Source of the DNA: SICU01 sp038045445
GTDB lineage: Archaea; Nanobdellota; Nanobdellia; Pacearchaeales; GW2011-AR1
Assembly (NCBI GenBank): GCA_038045445.1
Contig: JBBSYC010000013.1
Location: 1 to 51,856, forward strand
DNA length: 51,856 nt
Direction of reading: 5' to 3'
Below, one piece after another: positions 32,306 through 40,805 of this stretch (positions are counted from its first letter, which is position 1; each line of letters opens with the position of its first letter). The position numbers were made by a program, and so were the translations under genes. The notes beneath the pieces are model-generated. The model ran no database searches, was not told where the DNA came from, and saw only the letters and a list, made by a program, of their open reading frames with translations.

Positions 32306-32610
32306 GAATGCTAAAGGTTCTGCTGTTAGCAGTAGTCTTTATGTCTCCACTATTGATTAGTGTTGTGTCAGCACAATCAACAGAGTTTGAGGAGATACTA
32401 AGACCTCTCGAGACCATATACAATCTCGTGAAGTACGCTGCAACAGTAATCGCTGGCTTAGTAATGCTTTTCGCAGGCATTACATATATTTCCAGCGGTT
32501 CTGACCCAGGCAAACGAGAAACTGCAAAGAACATGGTCATGTACGTGTTCATCGGTTTAGTCGTTATATGGGCAGCACCCTTTATTGTAGATCTCATTCT
32601 AGGAGATTAA
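32275..32610 (+). CDS. VirB2/TrbC-like pilin
   Basis: The 111-aa protein (ATG at 32275) has a long signal sequence (M-L-K-V-L-L-L-A-V-V-F-M-S-P-L-L-I-S-V-V-S-A) and two membrane helices in the mature part, separated by a short loop with S-G-S-D-P-G-K-R-E. This is the VirB2/TrbC layout for type IV secretion pilins and for archaeal counterparts. It is followed at once by surface, VirB6-like and VirB4-like genes. Confidence 0.75.
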   Translation: MAQKPYPTKLGMLKVLLLAVVFMSPLLISVVSAQSTEFEEILRPLETIYNLVKYAATVIAGLVMLFAGITYISSGSDPGKRETAKNMVMYVFIGLVVIWAAPFIVDLILGD

Positions 32611-32620
32611 GATCTTTAGC

Positions 32621-33940
32621 ATGAAAAAACTTTTTTTGTTTTTGGTGGTCACTGCTATTTTACCAGCAGTGACTGCCTTTTCTTGTAGTTTAGTAAGCTT
32701 AGAGTTACAACCTTTATGCTTAGAAATACAGAATAGTAATTTAACACAATATGAAAAAGACTTACTTTATTCATCTCTATTTGAAGGAGATAACCTTATT
32801 CCAGATCATGATTTTGTATATACTTGGAACACTGGTTTAACAATAAATGAACCAATTAGAACTACTAAACAAAGTCAAGGAACCATTAGGGATGCTTGGG
32901 TAGAGATATTTTCGCTTATGCCTTCTGTTGTTGAAGATAATGCTTTATACGTTCATCAAAGCGGGAAAGTTCTTTCAAAATACGGCTATAATGTAATCTT
33001 ACCATCTGGCACTATGAGTGGTGACTGCCATACGACTTACCAATTGCAATCTAGTAATGCTGTATTACAAATATTAGAAAATAATCATTATTTAGGATCT
33101 GGAGAATTAACCAATTACTTTATTTCTTATCCAAATAATGCCCCCATAACATTTAGTGCGGTTTTGCAGATTAATGTTCAATACAGAATCAGACATTATT
33201 ATATGGATGAGGATGAATGCGTGTTTGATTATAGTGAAATAATAGTAGACAGCCTCGCAGTTCAAGATAATATTCCTGCAAGAATGTATAATCCTCAAAC
33301 AAGTTATTCATTTGTTGTTAAGAATTCATATCAAGATAGTTTATTAGTAGAATTAAAATATAGCAATTATTCTTACCTTAATCTTGATCTTGAAGAGCCG
33401 TTCTATAAAAAAGCCAGATACAGCTACAACATTCAACCGAATTCTGTGGGGTTGCTACAGGTAACTGCAATCCATCAAAATTATACTAATATCCATAATA
33501 TCTTTATTGAAAATCAAAATCCATTAAGACTTGTCATACCAAAAAATCACGATTGTGAATTGTCCTTAAGAAATCATTTCTCGAGTTTAATCACTCCATG
33601 CGACCTCTCGTATACCCAAGGGAACATTAGTATATTTAGCAATAAAACTAATTACTTTGAAGGAGAATTATTTACAGTTTATATTTCTCCACACAACACT
33701 ATTATCAATATCAGTTATGCTAATCAAACAATAACTGCTCAAAATTATGCAGTATTTAATGCAACTAAAGACCATAGCCTCGTTCTAGCTCAACTAAATG
33801 ACGTGCAAGTAAGAAGATACATCAATGTAATAGATAGAGAAAAGTACAGCCTTACAAAAGAGATCTCTATTGCTTCTGCTTTCTTTTACTTGTTATTTGC
33901 TATTGTAAAGAATTATCTTGCAATAAGGTTTCTGCGATGA
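32621..33940 (+). CDS. Secreted surface protein with C-terminal membrane anchor
   Basis: The 439-aa protein starts with a signal peptide (M-K-K-L-F-L-F-L-V-V-T-A-I-L-P-A-V-T-A) and ends with one membrane helix (A-S-A-F-F-Y-L-L-F-A-I-V) and a basic tail. The body is beta-rich with many N-x-S/T sites (for example N-Y-S, N-I-S, N-Q-T), likely N-glycosylated. It lies 10 bp after the pilin gene and overlaps the VirB6-like gene by 4 bp, so it is probably an adhesin or mating-bridge component. Confidence 0.65.
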   Translation: MKKLFLFLVVTAILPAVTAFSCSLVSLELQPLCLEIQNSNLTQYEKDLLYSSLFEGDNLIPDHDFVYTWNTGLTINEPIRTTKQSQGTIRDAWVEIFSLMPSVVEDNALYVHQSGKVLSKYGYNVILPSGTMSGDCHTTYQLQSSNAVLQILENNHYLGSGELTNYFISYPNNAPITFSAVLQINVQYRIRHYYMDEDECVFDYSEIIVDSLAVQDNIPARMYNPQTSYSFVVKNSYQDSLLVELKYSNYSYLNLDLEEPFYKKARYSYNIQPNSVGLLQVTAIHQNYTNIHNIFIENQNPLRLVIPKNHDCELSLRNHFSSLITPCDLSYTQGNISIFSNKTNYFEGELFTVYISPHNTIINISYANQTITAQNYAVFNATKDHSLVLAQLNDVQVRRYINVIDREKYSLTKEISIASAFFYLLFAIVKNYLAIRFLR

Positions 33941-34755
33941 CTCAATGTAGCCTTACTAATCTGGGAACTTGCCTTGTAGAGAAATTCTTCGAGTATTTAC
34001 TCTACTTGTTCAATCTGCCAATTCAGGCGATGCTTTCTTGGATTCAAAACCTAATGACCTCTCCAGTAAGCACAGGAATATTCTTTAGTATTTGGACAGT
34101 TATAGTGTATATTCTTTCAATGTTTTATGGGCTATTCTTAGTCTTTGTCGGTTTAAAGTTCATAATATCGGGCCATGCAGTTGAACAACGTGAAAAAGCA
34201 AAATCCAATCTGAAAAATATATTGTTTATGGTTGTATTTGTGCAGGCAAGTTATGTTCTATATGGATTAATTCTAGAAGTATCTTCAGCTCTTACAACAA
34301 CTGTCTTTAATCTTATACCCCCAGACTTCTTTTTACTAACAGCTACGAGCCTGAGCAATATCGCTCTTGAATTGGGATTTATGTTTGTATATGTATTTGT
34401 TCTGATATTAACACTCATAATATTAGCCTTAAGATATATGTTTGTATCTTTTGGAGTAGTTCTTTTTGCGATAGGCCTGTTCATGTATTTTCTTGAAAGC
34501 GTAAGCGACTATGGGAAACTAATCTTAAACTATTTGTTTGTTGGTATACTTACGCCTTTCTTTTATGCTTTGATTTTACTTGCAGGATCAAAGTTTCTGG
34601 AAGTAAGTATTTTCTCTGAGATGAAAATACTCGTAATGATTGGAACTTTTGCACTCATCAATATCCTTACTTTCATCGTAGTTATTTTCGTGATTATCAA
34701 GGCAACACTAAAAGTAGTGACTCCAATAGCGAAGGTTACAAGGATGGTAGGTTAA
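33937..34755 (+). CDS. VirB6/TrbL-like polytopic membrane protein
   Basis: The 272-aa protein has about six membrane helices, with a loop G-H-A-V-E-Q-R-E-K-A-K-S after the second that resembles the loop in the pilin-like protein. Its place between the pilin/surface genes and the VirB4 ATPase gene, with a 4-bp overlap at the start and direct abutment at the end, fits a VirB6/TrbL-type channel core. Sequence similarity alone would not decide this. Confidence 0.65.
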   Translation: MTQCSLTNLGTCLVEKFFEYLLYLFNLPIQAMLSWIQNLMTSPVSTGIFFSIWTVIVYILSMFYGLFLVFVGLKFIISGHAVEQREKAKSNLKNILFMVVFVQASYVLYGLILEVSSALTTTVFNLIPPDFFLLTATSLSNIALELGFMFVYVFVLILTLIILALRYMFVSFGVVLFAIGLFMYFLESVSDYGKLILNYLFVGILTPFFYALILLAGSKFLEVSIFSEMKILVMIGTFALINILTFIVVIFVIIKATLKVVTPIAKVTRMVG

Positions 34756-37686
34756 ATGTATGAGATACCACACCAACTTGAATATAAAGAAAAGATTGTT
34801 TTTGGCCTAACATTCCAACAACTAGCTTATGCCTTATTATTTTTTCCGATAATTTTTATCTTATTATTCAGACTAAATGCACCTCTTGCTATAAGAATTA
34901 CTCTTGCAACAATTCCAATATCTGTAGCAGTTGGATTTATGTTCTTTGATCTTTTAACGCTCCTAAAGAATTGGTATGCTTGGTATAAGCAAAGAGTTCT
35001 GCAAGAGACTCAGGTAAAAGAATTATGGAGTGTAAAAGATATTGAAGATAATGCTATCATAACAAAAAAGAAGAAAATTGCAGTTATCAAAGCTGAATCA
35101 ATAAATTTTTCAATAAAATCAGAAGATGAACAGGAAGCAATAATCTTGACATTCAAAAAACTTCTTAATTCACTAGACTTTCCACTACAGATAGTAATGA
35201 ATACTGAAAAGTTAGAACTTTCAGAATACATTAACTCTCTTGAGGAGAGGTCAGATAAAACAAATAAAGGAGTACTTGAATCGTATAAGAAACACCTTAA
35301 AACATTATTTTCTAAAAAAGATGCTCTTAATAGAAATTTCTATTTAGTTATTTCAGAAACAGGAGATCTTGACGTACAGATAAAGCTCTGTGAAGAACGA
35401 CTTAATGGATTAAATATCTCCACAAAAAGGTTAAACAATAAGGAGTTAAAAAAACTTTTACAAACATTTCATCCTGCCAATACAATAATTAATCGGCCTA
35501 ATCATATGATCTTAGATAAGAATACTTATTCAAGAGTTTTATATGCCTCTGGATATCCTCGTTCTGTAGAAAAAGGTTTTTTAGATAAGGTCGTTAGTTT
35601 TTCTGGAAATTTTGATTTATCTATTCATATTACACCAGAACCATTAGAGCGTACAATGGTGATGTTAAACCGAGAGTTGATAAAACAAAGAGCGGACTTG
35701 TACTCTTCTAAATTAAAGAACAAGTTAAATCCTAGTCTTGAAATAAAGTATGAAGATACAAGAAAGGTACTTGAAAACCTTCAACGCGGAACAGAGAAGC
35801 TATTTAACGTTAGTATGTATATTAATTGTAAAGCAGAATCATTAGAAGAATTAGATCATTTATCAAGAAAAGTTGAATCAGAACTTAATTCCTTACTAAT
35901 AATTCCCAAGAAACCTAATTTTAGAATGATTCAAGGACTAAAATCTTGTAGCCCACTAGGAGAAGACTTTCTTAATCAAAAAAGAAATCTCACAAGCCAT
36001 GCCTTATCAGCTTTCTTTCCTTTTACCTCATCATTCTTCAAATTTGATGAAACAGGAGTCTGGATGGGCGTAAACCATAATGGCATTCCTATTATTCGCG
36101 ATATTTTCAAGCTTTCAAATCCTAATGGAGTCTGCTTAGCGAGTTCAGGAGCTGGAAAGAGCTATTTAACAAAACTCTTTGTTACAAGACATCTTCTTAA
36201 TGGTACCAAAGTAATTGTTATTGATCCACAAGGAGAATATGCGAATCTTATAGAGAAATTCAAAGGCCAACGCATCGATTTAAGCAAGAACTCAGATACT
36301 ATAATTAATCCCCTAGACCTTATGGGACATGACTTTCATCAGAAAAGGCTTTCTTTAATGGACCTAATGAGTGTTATGTTAGGAGATTTAAGTGAGCCAC
36401 AGAAAGCGTTTATTGATCAGGCAATAACGGACTGCTATGAGGGAAAGGGCATCACACTTGCAGATCCAGAATCATGGGATAATGAACCTCCTATTTTGGG
36501 CAATTTATTAGCGAGTCTTCTTAAAATTGAGAAGAATGTTACGATTATGGAAAAAAGTACGCTTAGAAGCCTTGTAAACCGCCTCAAACTATATGTTGAC
36601 GGGGTTTTCTCCTTTCTTAATAGACCTACAGAAATAGATTTTGATAATAGGTTTGTGTGTTTTGATATTGGTAACTTGCCAAAACAGGTAAAACCTGTTA
36701 CTATGTTTTTAGTTTTAGATTATGTCTATAATAAGATGAAAAGTGACTTAACACGTAAGCTTTTGGTAGTTGATGAAGCATGGTCTCTACTTTCAAGGTC
36801 TCACGATGCTTCATACATTTTTGAGATAGTAAAAACTTGCAGGAAGTTCAACATGGGGTTGTATTTAATCAACCAAGAAGTTGAGGGTATGCTTAATAGT
36901 GAGGCTGGAAGGTCAGTACTTGCAAACTCATCATATACAATTTTACTAAAACAAAAACCAGCAGTCATTGATAATGTAAAGAGAGTCTTCAATTTAAGCA
37001 GTAATGAAAAAATTGCCTTGCTTACCGCTAATATTGGAGAAGGGTTAATGATTATTGAAGATGAGCATACAAAAGTAAAGATTATCGCTTCAGAAGAAGA
37101 ACATAAGCAAATAACCACTAATGCTGATGAGCTACTTAAACAAAGTAATTTAGTGGAAAAAAAGGAATCTAAAGATAAAAAGCGTGTAAAGATTTCACTT
37201 GATTTCTCAAAAAGGTTATTCAGAGTAAATAACCTAAACAAAGATGAAATAAGAATGTTAGAGGTTAAGAATTATCAGCAAGGGGAATATCACAGCTTGG
37301 TCACTAACAAAAAAGAGAAATTCTTTCTAAAACCAAGACATAATGAAACTCTAAACCACTTATTTGTAACTTTAGATATAGCACAGTATCTTGAAAAGAA
37401 AAAGTTATCTGTTGAATTATTTACAACTAAGAAACCTGATATAGTATTCAAAAGAGGAAAGAAATCTTATGCAATTGAAGTTGAAACAGGTTCAGGACTA
37501 AGCAAAGTTTCTCGCATGAAAGAAAAACTTAAAGTTTTAGAAAACTATGATAAATGGTTCTTCGTAGTTACTGATAGAAATAAAGTCAAAGCATACAAAG
37601 AATTTGGACAGTCAGTAGATTTGCGATATTTGAAACCCTACTTGAGCGGTTTCCTTCGACAAATTAACCACAGTCAGTCGGCATAA
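34756..37686 (+). CDS. VirB3-VirB4 conjugation ATPase with C-terminal nuclease-like domain
   Basis: The 976-aa protein appears to be a three-part fusion. Residues 1-85 have two membrane helices in a PrgI/VirB3 pattern. The VirB4/TraC ATPase follows, with Walker A G-A-G-K-S at about 465-469 and Walker B L-L-V-V-D-E-A-W at about 668-675. The last about 150 residues contain L-N-H-L-F-V-T-L-D-I-A and then K-P-D-I-V-F-K-R-G-K-K, A-I-E-V-E-T-G, a PD-(D/E)XK-like pattern resembling the Replic_Relax group. VirB4 normally ends after the ATPase. The tail could nick or bind DNA for transfer. No separate VirD4 or relaxase gene is visible. Confidence 0.8.
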   Translation: MYEIPHQLEYKEKIVFGLTFQQLAYALLFFPIIFILLFRLNAPLAIRITLATIPISVAVGFMFFDLLTLLKNWYAWYKQRVLQETQVKELWSVKDIEDNAIITKKKKIAVIKAESINFSIKSEDEQEAIILTFKKLLNSLDFPLQIVMNTEKLELSEYINSLEERSDKTNKGVLESYKKHLKTLFSKKDALNRNFYLVISETGDLDVQIKLCEERLNGLNISTKRLNNKELKKLLQTFHPANTIINRPNHMILDKNTYSRVLYASGYPRSVEKGFLDKVVSFSGNFDLSIHITPEPLERTMVMLNRELIKQRADLYSSKLKNKLNPSLEIKYEDTRKVLENLQRGTEKLFNVSMYINCKAESLEELDHLSRKVESELNSLLIIPKKPNFRMIQGLKSCSPLGEDFLNQKRNLTSHALSAFFPFTSSFFKFDETGVWMGVNHNGIPIIRDIFKLSNPNGVCLASSGAGKSYLTKLFVTRHLLNGTKVIVIDPQGEYANLIEKFKGQRIDLSKNSDTIINPLDLMGHDFHQKRLSLMDLMSVMLGDLSEPQKAFIDQAITDCYEGKGITLADPESWDNEPPILGNLLASLLKIEKNVTIMEKSTLRSLVNRLKLYVDGVFSFLNRPTEIDFDNRFVCFDIGNLPKQVKPVTMFLVLDYVYNKMKSDLTRKLLVVDEAWSLLSRSHDASYIFEIVKTCRKFNMGLYLINQEVEGMLNSEAGRSVLANSSYTILLKQKPAVIDNVKRVFNLSSNEKIALLTANIGEGLMIIEDEHTKVKIIASEEEHKQITTNADELLKQSNLVEKKESKDKKRVKISLDFSKRLFRVNNLNKDEIRMLEVKNYQQGEYHSLVTNKKEKFFLKPRHNETLNHLFVTLDIAQYLEKKKLSVELFTTKKPDIVFKRGKKSYAIEVETGSGLSKVSRMKEKLKVLENYDKWFFVVTDRNKVKAYKEFGQSVDLRYLKPYLSGFLRQINHSQSA

Positions 37687-37773
37687 TATACTCCTTGTGG
37701 CCACTGACTCTTTTTCTCTGGCTCCCAGCCCACATCTCATAAGATTATTAAAGATCCAAGAACATTTCACATA

Positions 37774-38973
37774 ATGAAGCTTTTCAAAAAAGGAGAATTA
37801 AATCTTCTGTGGCCATTTTATGTTGAATCAATAGTTCCTTACATCTTACATTTTGCTTGGATATTTATGATTCCTTACTTCACAGAATTAGGTCTAAGTA
37901 TATTTCAGATAGGAATTCTTCTTGCAGTAGCACCTTTATTTACTCTTTTGTTTGAGGTACCAACAGGTGCTTTTGCAGATTTATATGGAAGAAAAAATTC
38001 TGTATTATTGGGTTATTTATTAGAAGGCTTGGGTTTCATATCTCTTTTCTTTTTTCAAGAATTTTATCTCATACTGGGATCAATAGCATTAATCGGATTT
38101 GGTGGGACATTTTCATCTGGAGCTAAAGAAGCATGGGTTACTGATTTGATAAAATCAAAAAGAAAGGACTTTTTACATGGCTATTTTGTAAAAGTTCAAA
38201 TTATAGGAGGTATTGGTCTTTTATGTGCTGGAATCGTAGGAGCTTTATTTGTAAAACATTTCGGGTTAAGAATAATTTGGATCACTGGCTTTTCGAGTTT
38301 TATTTTATCCATAGTTTTCCTTTTATTCGCTAATGAGCATTTTATTAAAAGAGAAGTTCGGATATCTCAATCTCTTAAAAATATAAAGAAACAGTCCCTA
38401 AAATCAATAAGTTATAGTAAGAGACATCCAGTTTTATTTTATTTTTTAATGGCCAGTGCAATTTTAGGATTTGCAACAAGTTTTGCTGTAGCCTTAACCT
38501 TTACACCATATCTTAGTAGCTTAGGGCTAAAGGACCATTATTTCGGTTATTTAGGCTCAGCTATGGCTTTAATGGGAGTTCTTGCTTCTATAATGGGTAG
38601 TAAATTATATTCAAAAGGAAAAGAAAGAAATTTTATAATTTCAAGCATTTTAATATGGATTCTTATAGCTCTCTCAATAATCTTTGTAAATAAACTTGTA
38701 TTTGTTATAATTGTGCTGTTAGGTCTTGTATTCATGAGTTCGATAAAGAGTCCTGTGGAAAGAGTTTATTTCCATAAATATATCCCTTCCAAATTAAGAG
38801 CGAGTATAGGTTCTGTAGAAAGTATGGTTTTAGCAATAATTGGAATCATATCATTTCCTTTAGTTGGTTTAACAGTGGATTTAATTGGTCCAAAGTATAC
38901 TATCTTCTTAGCTGGAATATTAGCTTTACCTTCTTTGATAATTTATTATAAAATAAAAGACGCCCCAAAATGA
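37774..38973 (+). CDS. Major facilitator superfamily transporter
   Basis: The 399-aa protein has about 12 membrane helices and the MFS motif A between helices 2 and 3 (G-A-F-A-D-L-Y-G-R-K-N). It resembles the drug/small-solute efflux type. Substrate unknown. It stands alone after the secretion cassette and before the convergent reverse transcriptase gene. Confidence 0.88.
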   Translation: MKLFKKGELNLLWPFYVESIVPYILHFAWIFMIPYFTELGLSIFQIGILLAVAPLFTLLFEVPTGAFADLYGRKNSVLLGYLLEGLGFISLFFFQEFYLILGSIALIGFGGTFSSGAKEAWVTDLIKSKRKDFLHGYFVKVQIIGGIGLLCAGIVGALFVKHFGLRIIWITGFSSFILSIVFLLFANEHFIKREVRISQSLKNIKKQSLKSISYSKRHPVLFYFLMASAILGFATSFAVALTFTPYLSSLGLKDHYFGYLGSAMALMGVLASIMGSKLYSKGKERNFIISSILIWILIALSIIFVNKLVFVIIVLLGLVFMSSIKSPVERVYFHKYIPSKLRASIGSVESMVLAIIGIISFPLVGLTVDLIGPKYTIFLAGILALPSLIIYYKIKDAPK

Positions 38974-39072
38974 GTTTTCTACCTCATTATAAATTTAAAA
39001 TCCTACAGATTGTTCGTAAATGAATTCTCTTTCTCTCTTTGACTCCCAGCCAAAATGGTGATAATAATTATT

Positions 39073-40230
39073 TCATATAACACAATTTCTACTATTTCTT
39101 CGATCGCCCCCCCCCCCCAAGCGAACGTCAAGTTTTGCAACATGATACAAAGATCTTTTTATCTCCATCTTATTATTAAAAGCAAAACGTGCAAAGTTAC
39201 GTGCTATTTCTCTTCTTAAGTTGTAAGTATTTCCCCACATTATATACCCAAACCATCCTTCTAAACTGTTAAGGAAATCTGTTGGTCCAATCTCTTCTTC
39301 CTTATATTGAATTTTAAGATTGATAAATCTTTTTTTGAAATATTTAACATTCCTTTTTCTCGCGATTCTATATAAATAAAACTCTTTGAATCCAAGTAAA
39401 GTAACTCCTTTATATAAAGAAAATATTTTGGACTTATCTGGGTGTAATCTTATTCTTAAATGTCTAAGGTATTTGGCTATTTTATCTTTGCATTCCTCTA
39501 ATTTTTCCTTACTTTCATGCAATATTACAAAATCATCTACATATCTTACATAATATTTCATTTTCAAATGATGTTTAACAAAATAATCTAAACAATTAAG
39601 ATAGACATTAGCAAAGAATTGAGATGTCATGTTTCCTAACGGCATTCCTTTATCTGGATCGTCAAAATTCTTTATTATCTTGTAAATAAGGCTCATTACT
39701 TTTTTATCTCGTATCTTTTTCCCTAAAAGATAGAGGATCATATTATGGTCTACCGAATCAAAGAAATGCTTAATATCTGCTTTGAATACATAACCTATAA
39801 CACTATTTTGGTCAAAAGCATAACTTATTAGCTTACCATTTTTAGTTACTCTTCTTTTGAAAGACGAAAATCTTTCCAAAGCAGCTAAAGTACCTTTAGT
39901 TTTCCTATTTGCATAACTATCAAAAATAAATATTTTCTCATAAATTGGTTCTAAAACATTAACAATAGCATGATGGACTATTCTATCTTTAAAGATTGAT
40001 TTTCTAATAACTCTGGTCTTAGGATCTCTAATAATAAACTTCTTTAGGGCAGTAGGCTCATAAGTTTGAGACTCTAATTCTCTTTGAATTTCGCGTAGAT
40101 TTTCCTCTAAATTTTCTTCAAAAAGTTTGACGTAGAATTTAGAAGTTTTGTTCTTTCTAGCTTTCATGAAAGCCTTTCTAATATTATTATAAGAACATAA
40201 CTTGGGATACAAATTTTTGTAAGTTTTCAT
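39073..40230 (-). CDS. Diversity-generating retroelement reverse transcriptase
   Basis: The 385-aa RT (ATG 40230) has palm motifs K-A-D-I-K-H-F-F-D-S-V-D-H (about 150-162), the DGR-typical L-G-N-M-T-S-Q (198-204) and the catalytic Y-V-D-D-F (230-234). Fingers start with R-E-I-Q-R-E-L and the thumb contains G-W-F-G-Y. It copies the adjacent TR RNA with A-specific errors and the cDNA replaces VRs. The TR ends 20 bp before its start. Codons 369-373 or so run through 12 consecutive G (C12 at 39107-39118), giving a Gly tract near the C-terminus. No Avd gene is seen beside it. Confidence 0.96.
   Translation of the reverse strand: MKTYKNLYPKLCSYNNIRKAFMKARKNKTSKFYVKLFEENLEENLREIQRELESQTYEPTALKKFIIRDPKTRVIRKSIFKDRIVHHAIVNVLEPIYEKIFIFDSYANRKTKGTLAALERFSSFKRRVTKNGKLISYAFDQNSVIGYVFKADIKHFFDSVDHNMILYLLGKKIRDKKVMSLIYKIIKNFDDPDKGMPLGNMTSQFFANVYLNCLDYFVKHHLKMKYYVRYVDDFVILHESKEKLEECKDKIAKYLRHLRIRLHPDKSKIFSLYKGVTLLGFKEFYLYRIARKRNVKYFKKRFINLKIQYKEEEIGPTDFLNSLEGWFGYIMWGNTYNLRREIARNFARFAFNNKMEIKRSLYHVAKLDVRLGGGGDRRNSRNCVI
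39107..39118. repeat. Homopolymer C12/G12 inside RT gene
   Basis: Twelve C on the plus strand, read as G12 in the last codons of the RT gene, in otherwise AT-rich DNA. One extra G would end the protein within a few codons (stop TAG); one fewer would lengthen it past the present TGA. The catalytic core lies upstream of it. Confidence 0.9.
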
Positions 40231-40250
40231 GATAAAAGCCCTAGCCAAGC

Positions 40251-40331
40251 TATTCGGCCATTCGCATTGTCGTTAGTCAGATTCGTGTTCCTAGCGTTCA
40301 GATTCAAATTCCTGTTGCGAATGAGCACTCT
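40251..40331 (-). repeat. DGR template repeat (TR)
   Basis: The 81 bp on the minus strand start AGAGTGCTCATTCGCAACAG and end GGCCGAATA. In the VR frame they would read R-V-L-I-R-N-R-N-L-N-L-N-A-R-N-T-N-L, rich in AAY Asn codons. They contain 29 A. All three VRs align to them without gaps, differing only at A positions. The TR lies just upstream of the RT gene on the same strand. A small TAGC/GCTA hairpin follows it. Confidence 0.97.
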
Positions 40332-40656
40332 AGCGGGCTTATCCATAACCATTTTCTCACTGCGATTCTAGTATTTGCGAAAGGGTTTCCCAATCTCCTT
40401 TTATAGCTACTAACTATCATCGCTGTATTTTATACAGTATTTTACTGTAAATTACAGATAAGCGTGTAGCCCGTTATAACTACTCGTCACCAATCTATTG
40501 TGGGACAATAGATCTCTAAGCATTATAGCTAGGGCAGGGGCGAAAGAAAAAGTTTGTTTTTATTGTTAATTGTGATCCAAACTATTCTTTACTATGTTAC
40601 TATATAGTTACAACAGGAGAAAGATTTAAATAGGGTATAATATCCCACTTTATCAT
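40332..40656. other. Structured intergenic region upstream of TR
   Basis: No ORF is seen. The region holds a perfect 9-bp hairpin (ATCTATTGT 40493-40501, ACAATAGAT 40505-40513), another with arms TACAGTA (40433-40439) and TACTGTA (40443-40449), and TGTAT/ATACA arms beside it. This is probably the 5' part and promoter of the minus-strand TR-RT RNA, plus the divergent promoter of the target operon. Confidence 0.5.
40595..40633 (+). promoter_or_regulatory. Promoter and palindrome of the DGR target operon
   Basis: TGTTACTATATAGTTACA (40595-40612) is an 18-bp palindrome with one mismatched pair (positions 4 and 15); the core ACTATATAGT is perfect. AGATTTAAATAG (40622-40633) is a TATA-like box about 28 nt before the RHH ATG at 40657. 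The palindrome is placed to be the operator of that RHH protein. Confidence 0.6.
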
Positions 40657-40803
40657 ATGAAACAAAAGCTCAGTGTAACAATTGAAGAAGAAACACTTAA
40701 AATGATAGAGGAAGCTCTAAAAGGGAATACCTTTAGGAATAAGTCTCATTTAGTTGATTATGGGCTTAATAAATTCTTAACGGAGGCTAATCAAAAACAA
40801 TAA
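40657..40803 (+). CDS. 48-aa ribbon-helix-helix regulator of DGR operon
   Basis: The protein starts M-K-Q-K-L-S-V-T-I-E-E-E-T-L-K-M-I, a typical RHH strand and first helix, followed by F-R-N-K-S-H-L-V-D-Y-G-L-N-K-F-L as the second helix (CopG-like). It is the first gene of the target operon, 2 bp before the MoxR gene. With the palindrome upstream it probably autoregulates the operon. Confidence 0.75.
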   Translation: MKQKLSVTIEEETLKMIEEALKGNTFRNKSHLVDYGLNKFLTEANQKQ

Positions 40804-40805
40804 AC

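Noticed and set aside
39073..40230. RT as a group II intron maturase
   Set aside because: No intron domain V/VI structure or maturase X/HNH domain; the TR/VR pairs and L-G-N-M-T-S-Q motif fit a DGR.
40251..40331. Local TR as template for the gene at 81-809
   Set aside because: The sequences do not align even when TR adenines are allowed to vary; the constant bases differ.
39073..40656. Avd accessory gene next to the RT
   Set aside because: No ORF of Avd size (about 110-130 aa, four-helix) is present around the RT/TR; the 325-bp gap has only short broken frames.
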